The position numbers were made by a program, and so were the translations under genes. From Elephas maximus indicus (Eukaryota > Chordata > Mammalia > Proboscidea > Elephantidae), in the NCBI RefSeq assembly GCF_024166365.1, contig NC_064820.1, forward strand, positions 143,736,001-143,800,000: 64,000 nucleotides of DNA, read 5' to 3'. A model generated the notes under the pieces. The model was given only the letters and a program-made list of their open reading frames with translations. It made no database searches and was not told where the DNA came from. Shown one piece after another: positions 46,701 through 58,956 of the stretch (positions are counted from its first letter, which is position 1; each line of letters begins with the position of its first letter).

Positions 46701-47598
46701 GATAAAGATCATGGAAGAAAAAATTGGGACAATCCTAGGAGCCCTAATACAAGGTATAAACAGAATACAAAACATTACCAAAAATGATGAAGAGAAACCC
46801 GATAACTGGGAGCTCCTAAAAATCAAACACCTATGCTCATCTAGAGACTTCTCCAAAAGAGTAAAAAGACCACCTACAGACTGGGAAAGAATTTTCAGCT
46901 ATGACATCTCCGACCAGCGCCTGATCTCTAAAATCTACATGATTCTGTCAAAACTCAACCACAAAAAGACAAATAACCCAATCAAGAAGTGGGCAAAGGA
47001 TATGAACACACATTTCACTAAAGAAGATATTCAGGCAGCCAACAGATACATGAGAAAATGCTCTCGATCATTAGCCATTAGAGAAATGCAAATTAAAACT
47101 ACGATGAGATTCCATCTCACACCAGCAAGGCTGGCATTAATCCAAAAAACACAAAATAATAAATGTTGGAGAGGCTGCGGAGAGATTGGAACTCTCATAC
47201 ACTGCTGGTGGGAATGTAAAATGGTACAACCACTTTGGAAATCTATCTGGCGTTATCTTAAACAGTTAGAAATAGAACTACCATACAACCCAGAAATCCC
47301 ACTCCTAGGAATATACTCTAGAGATACAAGAGCCTTCATACAAACAGATATATGCACACCCATGTTTATTGCAGCTCTGTTTACAATAGCAAAAAGCTGG
47401 AAGCAACCAAGGTGTCCGTCAACGGATGAATGGGTAAATAAATTGTGGTATATTCACACAATGGAATACTACGCATCGATAAAGAACAGTGACGAATCTC
47501 TGAAACATTTAATAACATGGAGGAACTTGGAAGACATTATGCTGAGCGAAATTAGTCAGAGGCAAAAGGACAAATATTGTATAAGACCACTATTATAA
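43786..47598 (+). pseudogene. L1 ORF2 (endonuclease/reverse transcriptase), two frameshifts
   Basis: ORF2p nicks target DNA and reverse-transcribes L1 RNA at the nick. The frame is about 1270 codons, like other mammalian ORF2s. The endonuclease domain (codons 1-235) keeps its catalytic pattern: TLNVNGLN (Asn14), LQETHL (Glu43), [16 protein letters not shown] and SDHKAIKL. The reverse transcriptase carries [13 protein letters not shown] and the catalytic FADDMIIY box at 45880-45903. The C-terminal cysteine knuckle C-x3-C-x7-H-x4-C is at 47164-47217. The frame breaks near 45203, just after KSPGP, consistent with a short (about 4-bp) deletion. It is restored by one extra A in the A-run at 45356-45363; both lie at the start of the RT fingers. 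The piece from 43786 to 45246 could still encode an endonuclease-only product. The ATG overlaps the stop of the preceding frame. Confidence 0.92.
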
Positions 47599-48603
47599 GA
47601 TCTTGAGAAATAGTAAAAACTGAGAAAAACACACACTTTTGTGGTTACGAGGGGGGGAGCGAGGGAGGGTGGGAGAGGGTTTTTTATTGATTAACCAGTA
47701 GATAAGAACCGCTTTAGGTGAAGGGAAAGACAACACTCAATAAATGGAAGGTCAGCTCAGTCGGACTGGACCAAAAGCAAAGAAGTTTCCAGGATAAAAT
47801 GAATGCTTCAAAGGTCAGGGGAGCAAGTGCGGGGGTCTGGGGAACATGGTTTGCGGGGACTTCTAAGTCAATTGGCAAAATAATTCTATTATGAAATCAT
47901 TCTGCATCCCACTTTGAAATGTGGCGTCTGGGGTCTTAAATGCTAACAAGCGGCCATCTAAGATGCAGCAATTGGTCTCAACCCACCTGGAGCAAAGGAA
48001 AATGAAGAACACCAAGCCCACACGACAACTAAGAGCCCAAGAGACAGAAAGGGCCACATGAACCAGAGACCTACATCATTCTGAGACCAGAGAACTAGTT
48101 GGTGCCCAGCCACAATCGATGACTGCCCTGACAGGGATCACAGCAGAGGACCCCTGAGGGAGCAGGAGATCAGTGGGATACAAACCCCAAATTCTCATAA
48201 AAAGACCAAACTTAATGGTCTGACTGAGACTGGAGGAATCCCGGCGGCCATGCTCCCCAGACCTTCAGTTGACACAGGACAGGAACCATCCCCGAAGACA
48301 ACTCATCAGAAATGAAAGGGACTGGTCAGCGGGTGGGAGAGAGACGCTGATGAAGAGTGAGCTAATTATATCAGGTGGACACTTGAGATTGTGTTGGCAA
48401 CTCTTGTCTGGAGGGGGGATGGGAGGATAGAGAGAGAGGGAAGCCGGCAAAATTGTCAAGAAAGGAGAGACTGAAAGGGCTGACTCAAGAGGGGGAGAGC
48501 AAGTGGGAGTAGGGAGTGAGATGTACGTAAACTTATATGTGACAGACTGATTGGATTTGTAAACGTTCACTTGAAGCTTAATAAAAGTTATTAAAAAAAA
48601 AAA
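47599..48603 (+). other. L1 3' UTR with G-rich tract and poly(A)
   Basis: It follows the ORF2 stop. A G-rich purine tract (GAGGGGGGGAGCGAGGGAGG, 47649 on) is typical of L1 3' UTRs and may form a quadruplex. AATAAA precedes the terminal A-run at about 48591-48604. Related 3' UTRs recur in the window at 16383, 55500 and 63790. Confidence 0.85.
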
Positions 48604-50034
48604 ATCACAGCCCAATTATAGTTCATTAAAACCTTGGGATTTTCCCCTATCCAACTGGTTAATCACGTCTCAGCTCTAAACATTGTTTCCTCACATGTAC
48701 TTTTAACCACTATAATTATCCCATGAGTTTCAACCTTTTTATCAGTATCTTTTTCTTTCAATTTTATTTAAAGTATCATTCTGGATTTATTCTCATATCT
48801 TCCCAAGTAAAAACAGCAATCTTCTCCTACCCTATCCCTACCCCCAAATTAACATGCATTTAATATACTGTCTGTTATCTAACCCTAGAGACATTCCATA
48901 ATCACTTTATCTATCTGTTGCCATGTTTCCAGGTGGACTTTCTTCCATCATGCCCCTCAACAGATCTCATAATTCCTTGTCTTAAGAAAAAAAAAAAAGA
49001 AAGCTGTAATATTGTTTCTCAATCAGCCCCTACTCTCTGTCAAAGATTACTCATGCCATTGAGCTCCATTATTTTCAAACCAGTAAGAAAATGGTAGCTT
49101 TCCTAGGAAATTTAAATGTGAATTTAAATAGAAATAGCATAGATTAGAAAATAAATAAAATATATTTTCTCAATATATTTCATCTTCATAACTTACTTGT
49201 TATTTGTCTTTTCCTTCCACCCGGACTCATAAAGTTTCTGGTTCTTTCTGGTTCTCAGTAATGAGAAAACTGTGTTTTACTGATTCTTTGAACCATAATT
49301 CAAAAAACACAGACATAACTCTGTAAGTTCAAAAATTAGACTACCCTAAATGTTTTTTGGTAGCATTATTCTGAAAGATAACAGAAGCTTGTGCAATCTC
49401 ATCCGAACTACCTTAGAATTTAGAAATAAACATCAGAGAATAATTTTTAATGTTCCAAACAACATGGATGACAGAAGTTATACAGAAAAGACTTGATTCT
49501 AAAATATGATTAATCAATTAAAATGTATCAAAACCTTTATTATGCATAAGTTTTAGAGATACAAAGGTGACAAAGATATGCTTTTAAGGAGCTAACAACC
49601 TAGTGACATATTCTATATTTTAGTAGGTTTATATTGGTTCCCTTTCTATATCTCAAAAATGCTGTCTTGATTTCCTCTTTCATATGAAATGAGAGTTGAA
49701 AACCTATTAGGAACAGCCATACGATTAGGTAGAAATAGTGTGTAAAAACTATAAAATAAGATTCAAAATATTCTTCTAAGAGAAAAAAAAATGGACTCTG
49801 GTAATAATCACAAATTCCAGAGAATTGGTAAAAATAATTTTAAGAGAAAGAACGGCCACATTTATGGATCTGTTTACTGAAATGGAAAGATGTACTCATC
49901 TGAAATGGAAGACCTTTTGTTAAATTCCCTTTTATAGCCTGAGATCCTCTTGACACCTACCATGTAATTAACAATTTTTCCTTTCCCATGAGCAACAAAT
50001 GAGACTGACAAAATGCAACTGCTGCCTATTATTC

Positions 50035-50653
50035 TCAAGGATTTCATTTTACTTGGATCCACAATCAACACCCATGGAAGCAGCAGTCAAGAAATCAAAC
50101 GACATATTGCATTGGGGAAATCTGCTGCAAAAGACCTCTTTAAAGTGTTAAAAAAAAAAAAAAAAAAAAGGTAAAGATGTCACCTTGAAGGCTAAAGTGC
50201 ACCTGACCCAAGTCATGATGTTTTCAATTGCCTCATATGCATGCTAAAGCTGGACAACGAATAAGGAAGACCGAAGAAAAATTGACACCATTGAACTATG
50301 GTGTTGGCAAAGAATACTGAATATACAAAGGACTGCCAAAAGAATGAACAAATCTGTCTCAGAAGATGTACAGCCAGAATGCTCCTTAAAAGCAAGGATG
50401 GAGAGACTACATCTCATAAACTTTGGACATTATCAGAACCAGTCCCTGGAGAAGGACATCACGCTTGGTAAAGTAGAGGGTCAGCAAAAAAGAGAAAAAC
50501 CCCTCAATGAGCTGGACTGACACAGTAGCTAAAACAATGGGCTCAAGCATAACAACGATTGTGAGGATGGTGCAGGACCGAGCAGTACTTCGTTCTGTTG
50601 TACACAGGGTCGCTATTAGTCGGAACTGACTAGACTGCACCTAACAACAGCAA
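50035..50653 (+). mobile_element. RTE/BovB-like LINE 3' end, 0.6 kb
   Basis: It starts in GGATTTCATTTTACTTGGAT and ends with GGTCGCTATTAGTCGGAACT and CACCTAACAACAGCAAC. An A-run of about 23 at 50147-50169 interrupts the piece. No open frame remains. Confidence 0.88.
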
Positions 50654-52554
50654 CATTTTCAAGTATACAGTACTAAGATTTGTGTGCCGCCTTCCAAAAG
50701 ATAAATCATATAAACTGTAACAAGTAAATTAGTTGGCAAAATTCCTGTGACAAGCTAGGGTGCAATTTGCATTTTTCCTGTCTTATCAATCATGAAAGCA
50801 CAAAAATGGTGTCTCCCTCTGTCTGGGTCGAGTGAGGACAACCTAGTGCATAGACCTCCCAGCAAACCCACAACAGCCATGCAGTATGAGTAAGAAATAA
50901 ACCAAGTTATTTGTATGTTATTGATTTTGCGCAATCATCACAACATAACTATAATAAAGAGCCTTGACTCTATTTTTGATATTTGACTGCTGACATTCTT
51001 TAAACGTCATCACTCCTTCTTCCTTTTCTGCCCCATGACATTAGCCTATGTGACTGATACAGATATTAGTACTTGAAAATTTGTAATGAGAAATTGATTA
51101 ACAACCCAATAAAAGAAAATGTGACACTGGCATCTGGGTTGGGCACTAGGCCACATGGAAACTATTGTATTGGCAGCGAGGACGTTAATGATCCGTGTTT
51201 ATAGTGGCAAAACATTTGATAAAACTATCATCTGTAATATTTTGAAAAGCAGATAAATTTACTTAATGAAAACTCCTTCTCTCTCTACCATGAACCGATG
51301 ACAATGCTGCAGATAGTGGTAGCTTTGTTGATGTGGTTCCCAGACTGATGGCATGTAGAATATGATAAACACAAAGCATGAATGAGAAATACATTTTTCT
51401 AAGATTTTTATGTTTGTTACTACAACACAAACTAGCCCAACCTAACTGATAACAAAAGGGGCATTCCCTACAACTTACTCCTTTCATTTACCTAGTAGTG
51501 GCCCAAAAGCATGGGTGACAGTTGTGGGCAAAATGCTCTGTGTCTGCCCTTAAGACAAACTAAGCTGAGCCAGTTAGGGGATCCCTGACTGTTGGAAGGC
51601 CAAGGCTGTCTGAATGCTCAAAATAATCCCACTGTCATCAAGGGGCTGAAAGCAGGGCTAACCTCGTTTTGGACAGAGAATGTAGGAATGGACATAAATA
51701 TCTCTTTGACTAGCACTAACTCTTGGTATCCTAAAACATTTATCTCATTATGTTAAAAAAATTAAAACAAGAACTTAGCCCAGAGAGAACAGATACAGCT
51801 AACTTGGCTGGTTCTAAAATAGTGATATATTATGTGAAATGAGCAGGCTATAAACCATAATACATATTGTATGATTCTATTTTTTTAATGTATTTGTTTT
51901 TGTACATATTTGTACCAAAAAAAAAAAAAATCTAGAAATATTTATATGCTCAATGTTAACCCTAGGCAATCTCTAGGACGAACATTAGGATGGTTTCCAT
52001 TTATTTTTCTCATTTTTTTTAAATGAATGTTTATTATTTACAAAATACAAGTTTTAATAAAAACGTATATCACATGTGGAAGATGTAGATGAAAAAGAAC
52101 TTAATTTTTTATTAAGGAAATCTTTTATTCTCTAGTAGCAAATGGAAGAACTTTACTCTTACCACAATATTTTACAATACAAACCTCAATTTTCTTTAAA
52201 AATTGTTAGAGGTGTTATATAAGCTAATGACCTTTGGGAAGTCATAAAAAAAAAAAAAAAAGAGCTGTTAAAATTTTAATCATATGCCAAAACATCATTT
52301 TGAATATCGTGAACCCTAATGCCTACAAATAACAGGAGTCTTTGAAGGTGTGAAAAAACAAGTTAATTATAGAAAATCAATAGAATACTAAAAACAGACT
52401 CTTAAAAATACCAAGTTTAAGTTCTCTTGTCCAAAATGATTTACTATATGAAATCAAATCACTTAGTAAATGAGAAATATGATCCAGAAAACTGGCTAAG
52501 AGGAACGTGTTCTTTTCATGTTCACAAGTATTTAAATGTATTTCTTACTCTATG

Positions 52555-52675
52555 TATCTCGATTATGATAGTGGTTATAGGACTATATACATTTGTGACA
52601 ACTTAGTTAACTGTACACTTAAATCTGTTGAATTTTAATGTATGTAAATTACACTTCAATAAAGCTGGTTTTTAA
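52555..52675 (+). mobile_element. Short old L1 3' UTR fragment
   Basis: It ends with TTGTACACTTAAA-like and TTACACTTCAATAAAGCTGG sequence, typical of the extreme 3' end of older L1s. Only about 120 bp is recognisable. Confidence 0.55.
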
Positions 52676-53274
52676 AAATCACATTTTTTGATAAAATTTT
52701 CAGATTATTTTTTAGACTTTATTTAGTGGCTTAATCATTCAAAACAAGATCTATTCGATTACACAAAACAATATAAAAAATTTGCATACAGTAAAAGTAG
52801 AATCTCTTCCTCCTAAATTTGTATTACTAGCACTCAGTAACACTGCCTGACTGCCTCATTACTCTTCCTTTCTCTCACATACGGCTTTTAATCAGCCATC
52901 AAGCCCTGTCAATTCTACTTTTTTACCCTCATTGTCACTGCTTTAGCTCACTTTTTCTGAACTACTGCAACAGACTCCTAACTGAGTGCCGTCTTTAATC
53001 TTCCAACCTACCAAGTCAACCTTTATAAGGCAGGGAAAAAAAAAAAAAAGCCTGTATTTCATATCTCTGCCTATAGAGCCATCTTCGCCTTTCTGTCTGG
53101 GAAATAACTACTACCCTTTAAAATCGATTTTAAATCCAATTTCCTCCATTGGCATTACCATGAGTTAAAATCAACTTGTTAGCAACTAACAACAATAACA
53201 CACAGAGGTAGGTGTTTCAGTTGTGTTCCCTTAACACTGAACATAAAATTCCCCATTAATGCCATGTATCTACC

Positions 53275-53375
53275 CTTAGATATGAAATCCTCTAGGTCAG
53301 GGCCTGAATCCTCTCTACCAGGCATAGTGCCTGGCTCACAGTTAAAATAATTTATAGATTGAATAATAAATAAAG
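53275..53375 (+). mobile_element. L2-type 3' tail fragment
   Basis: CCAGGCATAGTGCCTGGCTC and GATTGAATAATAAATAAAGG resemble a decayed L2 terminus. Confidence 0.4.
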
Positions 53376-53470
53376 GAATAAGAATAGTGTTATAAACATA
53401 AATTGACAAATAGAATTTAACATTTTTCTTAAACAAAAAGCTTAGAAGATTTGACATATAGAAATAGTAC

Positions 53471-53542
53471 CTTGTCTACATGGAAAATTAAATCCAGTTC
53501 ACAGACATTTTCAAAACACTTGTCTAATGTTTCCACGAATAC
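53471..53542 (-). CDS. AP3S1: AP3S1 internal exon (24 codons)
   Basis: This 72-bp phase-0 exon, too short for an ordinary ORF scan, encodes VFVETLDKCFENVCELDL and then IFHVDK. It is the central alpha-helix/beta-strand of the sigma-adaptin longin-like fold. The FVE-LDK-FENVCELD pattern is a hallmark of adaptor sigma chains, and the following exon continues the known AP-3 sigma order (VDK then VHNIL). On the minus strand it follows a TTCCCTAG acceptor and precedes a GTACTATTTC donor. In the human gene this is exon 4 of 6. I looked for exons 1-3 (N-terminus and LLIGGSDNKLIYRHY segment) between 53543 and 64000 and did not see them, so they probably lie past the window. Confidence 0.95.
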
Positions 53543-53934
53543 CTAGGGAAAAGGTAAAAAAAAAATTAAAAAAAGGTTAAAAAGCTTTTGAGAACTGTAT
53601 AAGTTCATTTAAATCTATTAGCTACAAGGCAACAAGGCAGACAACTCATAATTATGAACTAAAACTTTTCTAACTCTATTATCACATTTCCATTTTTTAA
53701 AATTAAAAACAGTATAAAGTGAAAAAGGAACAATTACAGACTATTCTTCATGGAAACTGCTTTTCGATATATAAATATGCAAAACAAAATAAACTTTGCT
53801 GAAAATAACTAAGAACAATTTGATTTATAGTGAACAGCTACTTTTTCTCTGGAGTTCTGAAGCTTGAGTAACTGAAGTCAGTCACATAGGCACTACGTAC
53901 CTATGTGATTGACAACCAAAAAAACCCAAGATGC

Positions 53935-54200
53935 TCAGGCGAGGGTGGGCTTCCCTGGTCGCGAATACCTCGCACATGTTGTCACATATCCTTGCGGAAG
54001 GAATTAAGCACATCCCATGCAACTCCACTGGGAGGGAACATATGAAAGCTTGTACTTGGTTTTCTCCAGACTTTGCGCCTTTTCCCTCTGCTGATTTTAC
54101 ACTGTATTTTTTCTGTAATAAACCGTAATCGTGAGTATAACAACTTCTGAATCCTGTGACTCCTTCTAGTGAATCATCAGGTGGTCTTGAGGATGCTTAA
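53935..54200 (+). mobile_element. Probable LTR fragment (ERV-like)
   Basis: TTTTTTCTGTAATAAACCGT followed by GAATCCTGTGACTCCTTCTA and GTGAATCATCAGGTGGTC resembles the R/U5 part of ERVL-type LTRs. The left boundary is uncertain; no TSD was found. Confidence 0.5.
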
Positions 54201-54367
54201 CACAGACCTTCAAAAATCAATCTTTTAAATTCTATTTTGCATGGCTGTCATTGACTTTTTATTCTATTCCTATTTCTATTCCCACTACCCTTCTCAGTAA
54301 CATTCACAAATAAAGTGACCACAAAATTTTTCACTACACAGAGGCAGTATTAAGGGTAAAAGGGAGC

Positions 54368-54580
54368 TTGTTGTTGTTCTTAGTTGCTCTCAAGTTGATT
54401 CCGACTCATGGCTGCCCCATGTGTGCTAAAAATAACTATTCCATAAGACTTTCAAGGCTGTGGCCCTTTGAATGCAGACCGCCACACCTGTCTTCTGAGG
54501 TGCCTCTGGGTGGGTTCAAACTACCAATCTTTCAGGCTAGTAGCAGACTGCTTAATCGTTTGTGCCACCAGAAACTACTA
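54368..54580 (-). mobile_element. AfroSINE, long form, 12-bp TSD
   Basis: Antisense: TTGTTGTTCTTAGTTGCTCT (RTE-type tail), AATGCAGACCGCCACACC internal block, GTTTGTGCCACCAG head. The duplication GTAAAAGGGAGC lies at 54356-54367 and 54581-54592. Confidence 0.9.
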
Positions 54581-54867
54581 GTAAAAGGGAGCAGCTATTA
54601 ATAATTATTATGATAATAGGATGTAAAGTTATCATAATATAATAATAATCTGGAACACCAGATGTAACCCAGGATTGTCCCAGGCAAAATGAAATTTATG
54701 GCCACCCAACTCATAGGTGATCTTATGAGGCAAGAAATAGAATCTAAACAGCAGACTTATTGCTATAATTGTTCCAACCTCAAGCCAATGTACACAGATC
54801 CACAATTCAATGTTTCTTGTAGGGATAAATACAAATAAGACAGGTGAAATGATGTGAATACTAACCA

Positions 54868-55070
54868 ACCAAAAACCAAACCCAATGCTGCAGAATCAAT
54901 TCCAACTCACAGTCACCTTATAGGACAGAGTAGAACTGCCCCATATGGTTTCCAAGGCTGTAATCTTCATGGAAGCAGACTGCAACATCTTTCTCCCACT
55001 CCTGGTGGGTTTGAACCACCAACCTTTCAATCAGCAACTGAGACCTTAACCACTGTGTTACCAGGGCTTC
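54868..55070 (-). mobile_element. AfroSINE, long form
   Basis: Antisense: CAATGCTGCAGAATCAATTC tail, TCTTCATGGAAGCAGACTGC internal block, CACTGTGTTACCAGGGCTTC head. Confidence 0.92.
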
Positions 55071-55099
55071 TGGATATATAACTACATGCCTATAACCTC

Positions 55100-55255
55100 C
55101 ATTATCTTAGGCCACAGAGAATGGCAAGCTCTCCCTGCAAAGAGCCAGGCAGATTCAAACGAGCATGACTCTATTCCCATAAAACTTCATTTACAAAAAC
55201 AGGCAGCAGACTGGATTTGACCTGCAAGCTGTAGTTTGTTGACCTCTGATTCAGA
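55100..55255 (-). mobile_element. Possible hAT transposon fragment
   Basis: ACAAAAACAGGCAGCAGACT and TGACCTGCAAGCTGTAGTTT followed by GTTGACCTCTG read, in reverse, like a MER1-type hAT end. Fragmentary. Confidence 0.45.
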
Positions 55256-55278
55256 CCAGTCACTGGGAGAAATAACAG

Positions 55279-55490
55279 GAGCCCTGGTGGCACAGTGGTT
55301 AAAGCACTCGGGTGCTAAGTGAAAGGCTGGCAGGTCAAACCCACCAGCCACTCCATGGCAGAAAGATGTGGCAGTCTGCTTCCATAAAGATTACAGCCTT
55401 GGAAGCCCCATGGGGCAGTTCTACTCTTTTCTACAGGGTCACTATGGGTCGAAATCAACTCGACAGCAGCAGGTTTGCATTTTATTTTGG
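55279..55490 (+). mobile_element. AfroSINE, long form
   Basis: GGAGCCCTGGTGGCACAGTG head, AGAAAGATGTGGCAGTCTGC internal block, GGGTCGAAATCAACTCGACA tail. Confidence 0.93.
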
Positions 55491-55499
55491 TAGTAAGAG

Positions 55500-56687
55500 G
55501 ATATCCACGCCCATCAAAGGATGACTGGATAAATTATGGCATATGAACTTAACGGAATACTATGCAATGATTAAGAATGATGAATCCGTAAAACATCTCA
55601 TAGCATGGAGGAATCTGGAAGTCATTATGCTGAGTGAAATTAGTCTGTTGCGAAAGGACAAATACTGTATGAGACCACTATTATAAGAACTCTAGAAAAA
55701 GTTTAAACACAGAAGAAAACATTCTTTGATGTTTACAAGGGTGGGGAGGGAGGGAGGGAGGGGCCGTTCATTAATTAGATAGTAGATAAGAACTATTTTA
55801 GGTAAAGGGAAAGACAACACACAATACAGAAGTGGTCAGCACAACTGGACTAAACCAAAAGCAAAGAAGTTTCCTGAATACAACCAAATGCTTTGAAGGC
55901 CAGAGTAGCAGGACAGGGGTTTGGGGACTATGGTTTCAGGGGACATCTAGGTCAACTGGCAAAACAAAATGTATTAAGAAAATGTTCCGCACCCCATTGT
56001 CGTATGAGGAGTCCGGGGTCTTAAACGTGAGTAAGTGGCCATCAAAGACACATCAATTGATCTCAACCCACCTGGAGCAAAGGAGAATGAAGAACACCAA
56101 AGACATATGGTAAAGATGAGCCCAAGGCACAAAAAGGGCCACGTAAACCAGAAACTACATCAGCCTGAGATGAGAAGAACTAGATGGTACCCGGCTACCA
56201 CTGGATCACTGCCCTAACAGGGAACACAACAGAGAGTCCCTGATGGAGCAGGAGAACAGTGGGATGTAGATCGTAAATTCTCAGAAAAAGACCAGACTTA
56301 AATGGTCTGACTGAGACTAGTGGGACCTTGAAGGTTATGGTCCCTGGACCCTTTGTTAGCCCAAGAGTGGAACCATTCCAGAAGCCAACTCTTCAGGCAG
56401 GGATTGGCCTGGATTATAAGACAGATAATGATACTGGTGAGGAGTGAGCTTCTTAGCTCATGTAGACACGTGAGATTATGTAGGCAACTCCTGTCTGGAG
56501 CTGAGATGAGAAGGAAAAGGGGGACAGGAGCTGGGTGAATACACGGGAAATATGGGGGGAGAGTAGGAATGTGCGGTCTCATTAGCAGGAGAGCAGCTAG
56601 GAGTACACAGCAAGGTTTGTATAACTTTTTCTTTGAGAGACCAACTTGATTGTAAACTTTCAGTTAAAGCACAATTAAAAAAAAAAG
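55500..56687 (+). mobile_element. 5'-truncated L1 (last ORF2 codons plus 3' UTR)
   Basis: It starts in the last ORF2 codons (equivalent to about 47410 of the full-length L1), reads AACATCTCATAGCATGGAGG and GAAATTAGTCTGTTGCGAAA, then carries the complete 3' UTR. That includes GGGTGGGGAGGGAGGGAGGG (55740 on) and ends at the A-run at 56676-56685. It abuts a long AfroSINE on its left. It is diverged from the 41269 copy, and frames are broken. Confidence 0.85.
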
Positions 56688-57416
56688 AATATATCCAGTA
56701 TATTCATTATAATGTAATTTATGAGAAAAAGGCAAGTTATAAAGATGTCCAAGAGTGTGGCATATAAAGGTCAGCCTCAGATAAGTTTTTAGCTTGCTTT
56801 AATTTTGTGGGAAGTAGAAAATAATTATAGGGTATCCAGCTACAACCAACTTTCTCTACTTCTCCTCAAGGCGTTGATGACATGGTCCCTAAAATGACTT
56901 TACTCATTCTATTTCTAACTAATTCAGATATGTTTTCCTTCTCAATACAACAGTTTCTTGTTATGAGGACTGAATGGAATGATACTGCTTAAACACAGAG
57001 TAAGCACTTAACAAAGATCAACATCTTGGAGAAAGTAAGAACGAGAGTGAAAAGGAGAAATCTTTTCCCACTAAGAAAGAAAAAAAAAATTATTTTTGAA
57101 AGGGTATCTTATCTCGATACCTTTATAAAATCATAATTTAAAAAGTTATGGGAGATAAAGTCATTTAAGTTCTATCTCTTTTTAAGTAAACTTTGACTGA
57201 ATTATAATATGTATAAGATGTACAATTGTAATGCACAGCCTAATGAATTTTCACAAACTAAACGTATCTGTTCAACCAGCACCCAAGCCAAGTTTTCAAA
57301 CGTTACTAGCACTGTGGCAGCCTTGCTCATGCTCCGTCACAATCACTAGCACCGTCGAAGGTAACCACTACCCCATTTTCTAAAACTAGAGATACATTTT
57401 ACCTATTTCTGAACTA

Positions 57417-58044
57417 CAGATGATCCTCAATGTTCACAGATTCCATATTTACAAATTCATCTACTTGCTAAAATGCACCTGTAACCCCAAAATCAATATT
57501 CATGGTGCTTTCACGGTCATTTGCAGAAATGCACAGAGCAGCAAAAAATTTAAATTACCCAACATGCACATTCCCAACTGAGGTTGAAAAAAACCAGCAC
57601 TCTGCCTGCTTGTTTTAGCTCTCATACTATGTCCTTTTCGTAGACTAAATGGTGCCACGTTTTTCACATTTCTGTGCTTTTTGTTGGTGACTTCGCTGTT
57701 TAAAATGCTCCCAAGTGTAATGCTGAAGTGCTGTTAAGAGTTTCCAAGTGCAAGAAGGCTGTGATGTGCCTTACAGAAAAAATATATATATTAAATAAGC
57801 TTCATTCAGGCATGAGTTACGCTCTTGGCCACAAGATCAATGTAATTGAATCAACAATATATATTAAAATGTTTTTAAACAGAAACACACATAAAACAAG
57901 GTTACATATTGATTGGTTGATGAAAATGTGCACAACGGCTCACAGGAACCTAATTATGTATTTCCTCTAGAACAGTATTTACTAATTTAGTATTCACGGT
58001 GACTTTATAGAGCACAACTACAACAAATAAAAAAGAATTGACTG
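57417..58044 (+). mobile_element. Tigger-like (pogo) DNA transposon, non-autonomous
   Basis: A 628-bp element with TA on both sides (57415-57416, 58045-58046) and imperfect terminal repeats beginning CAG and ending CTG. A degraded frame at 57728-57970 contains KAVMCLTEKIYILNKLHSGM and then NVIESTIYIK, which resembles the N-terminal helix-turn-helix of Tigger/CENP-B-type transposases. The catalytic domain is absent. Inserted in an old L1. Confidence 0.75.
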
Positions 58045-58371
58045 TATATTTAAATAGTGCAGTTTGCACTCTTTTGTAAGTGGCTTCTTTTATTCATCGT
58101 TAATTTTGTGAATTTCATCCATGGCATTACATAATAGCTCCTTCATTCTCATGGTACAGGATGTCACCGCATGAATATATCACAATGTATTTATCCATTA
58201 TACTGTTGATAGAAACTTCGGTTGTTTCCAGCGTGGGACCATTACAATTAGTTCTGCTAAAAACATTCCTATATACATCTTTCAGTGAACATATCTACAA
58301 TTATCTATTGAATGTATAACTCAGAATAGAATTGCTGGGTCAAAGAGTAGCATATGTTCAGCTGTAGTGTT

Positions 58372-58956
58372 GTAACTGTTGTTAGGTGCCACCCAGTTGG
58401 TTCCGATTCACAGCAACCCTGTGTACAATGGAACAAAACACTGCCCAGTCCTGAGCCATCCTCACAATTGTTGTTATGCTTAAGCCCACTGTTGCAGCCA
58501 CTGTGTCAATCCATCTCATTGAGAGTATTCCTCTTTTTAACTGACCCTCTACTTTACCAAGCACGATGTCCTTCTGCAGGGATGGCACCCTCCTGATAAA
58601 ACGTCCGAAGTATGTGAGACGAAGTCTCGTCATCCTTGCTTCTAAGGTGCATTCTGGCCATACTTCTTCCAAGACAGACTTGTTCGTTCTTCTGGCAGTC
58701 CATGGTATATTCGATATTTTCTGCCAACATCATAATTCAAAGGCATCAATTCTTCTTCAGTCTTCCTTATTCATCAACCAGCTTTTGAATGCATATGAGG
58801 TGACTGAAAACGCTGGGGTCAGACACACACCCGTCCTCAAAGTAAAATCTTTGCTTTTTAACACCTTAAAGAGGTCTTTTGCAGCATATTTGCCCAATAC
58901 AACAGTGTTTGATTTCTTGACTGCAGCCTCCACTGGTGTTGATTCCACAGGTGTCA
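58372..58956 (-). mobile_element. RTE/BovB-like LINE 3' end nested in an old L1
   Basis: A minus-strand RTE tail, beginning at the left with antisense CTGTTGTTAGGTGCC and continuing to the segment around GATTTCTTGACTGCAGCCTC. Frames such as WPECTLEARMTRLRLTYFGR are remnants of the RTE C-terminus. The flanks on both sides belong to one old L1. Confidence 0.85.

Larger units (their letters stand above)
41269..48603 (+). mobile_element. Full-length L1 LINE, recently inserted, coding-defective
   Basis: A complete 7335-bp L1 starting GGGGCGGAGCCAAGATGGCGG (the usual L1 start with a YY1-like AAGATGGCGG) and ending in AATAAA plus an A-run. It is flanked by the 11-bp target-site duplication ATCACAGCCCA (41258-41268 and 48604-48614). 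In order it has a 1.04-kb GC-rich promoter/5' UTR with three tandem monomers, ORF1 (42306-43325), a 460-bp inter-ORF region, ORF2 (43786-47598) and a 1-kb 3' UTR with a G-rich purine tract at 47649-47675. ORF1 has one in-frame stop and ORF2 has two frameshifts, so the copy cannot itself produce intact proteins. Otherwise the frames are open and the ends intact, suggesting fairly recent insertion. It lies antisense to AP3S1 within an intron, the orientation usually tolerated. Confidence 0.95.
37251..53470 (-). other. AP3S1: AP3S1 intron containing a full-length antisense L1
   Basis: A 16.2-kb intron. Recognised contents are a MIR (37380-37560), a long AfroSINE (37651-37860), the 7.3-kb L1 (41269-48603), an RTE 3' piece (50035-50653) and an old L1 tail (52555-52675). 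In 37870-41250, 48615-50030 and 50660-52550 I see AT-rich DNA with scattered A/T runs and nothing I can name. The open frames there are short and have no recognisable domain. Confidence 0.8.
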
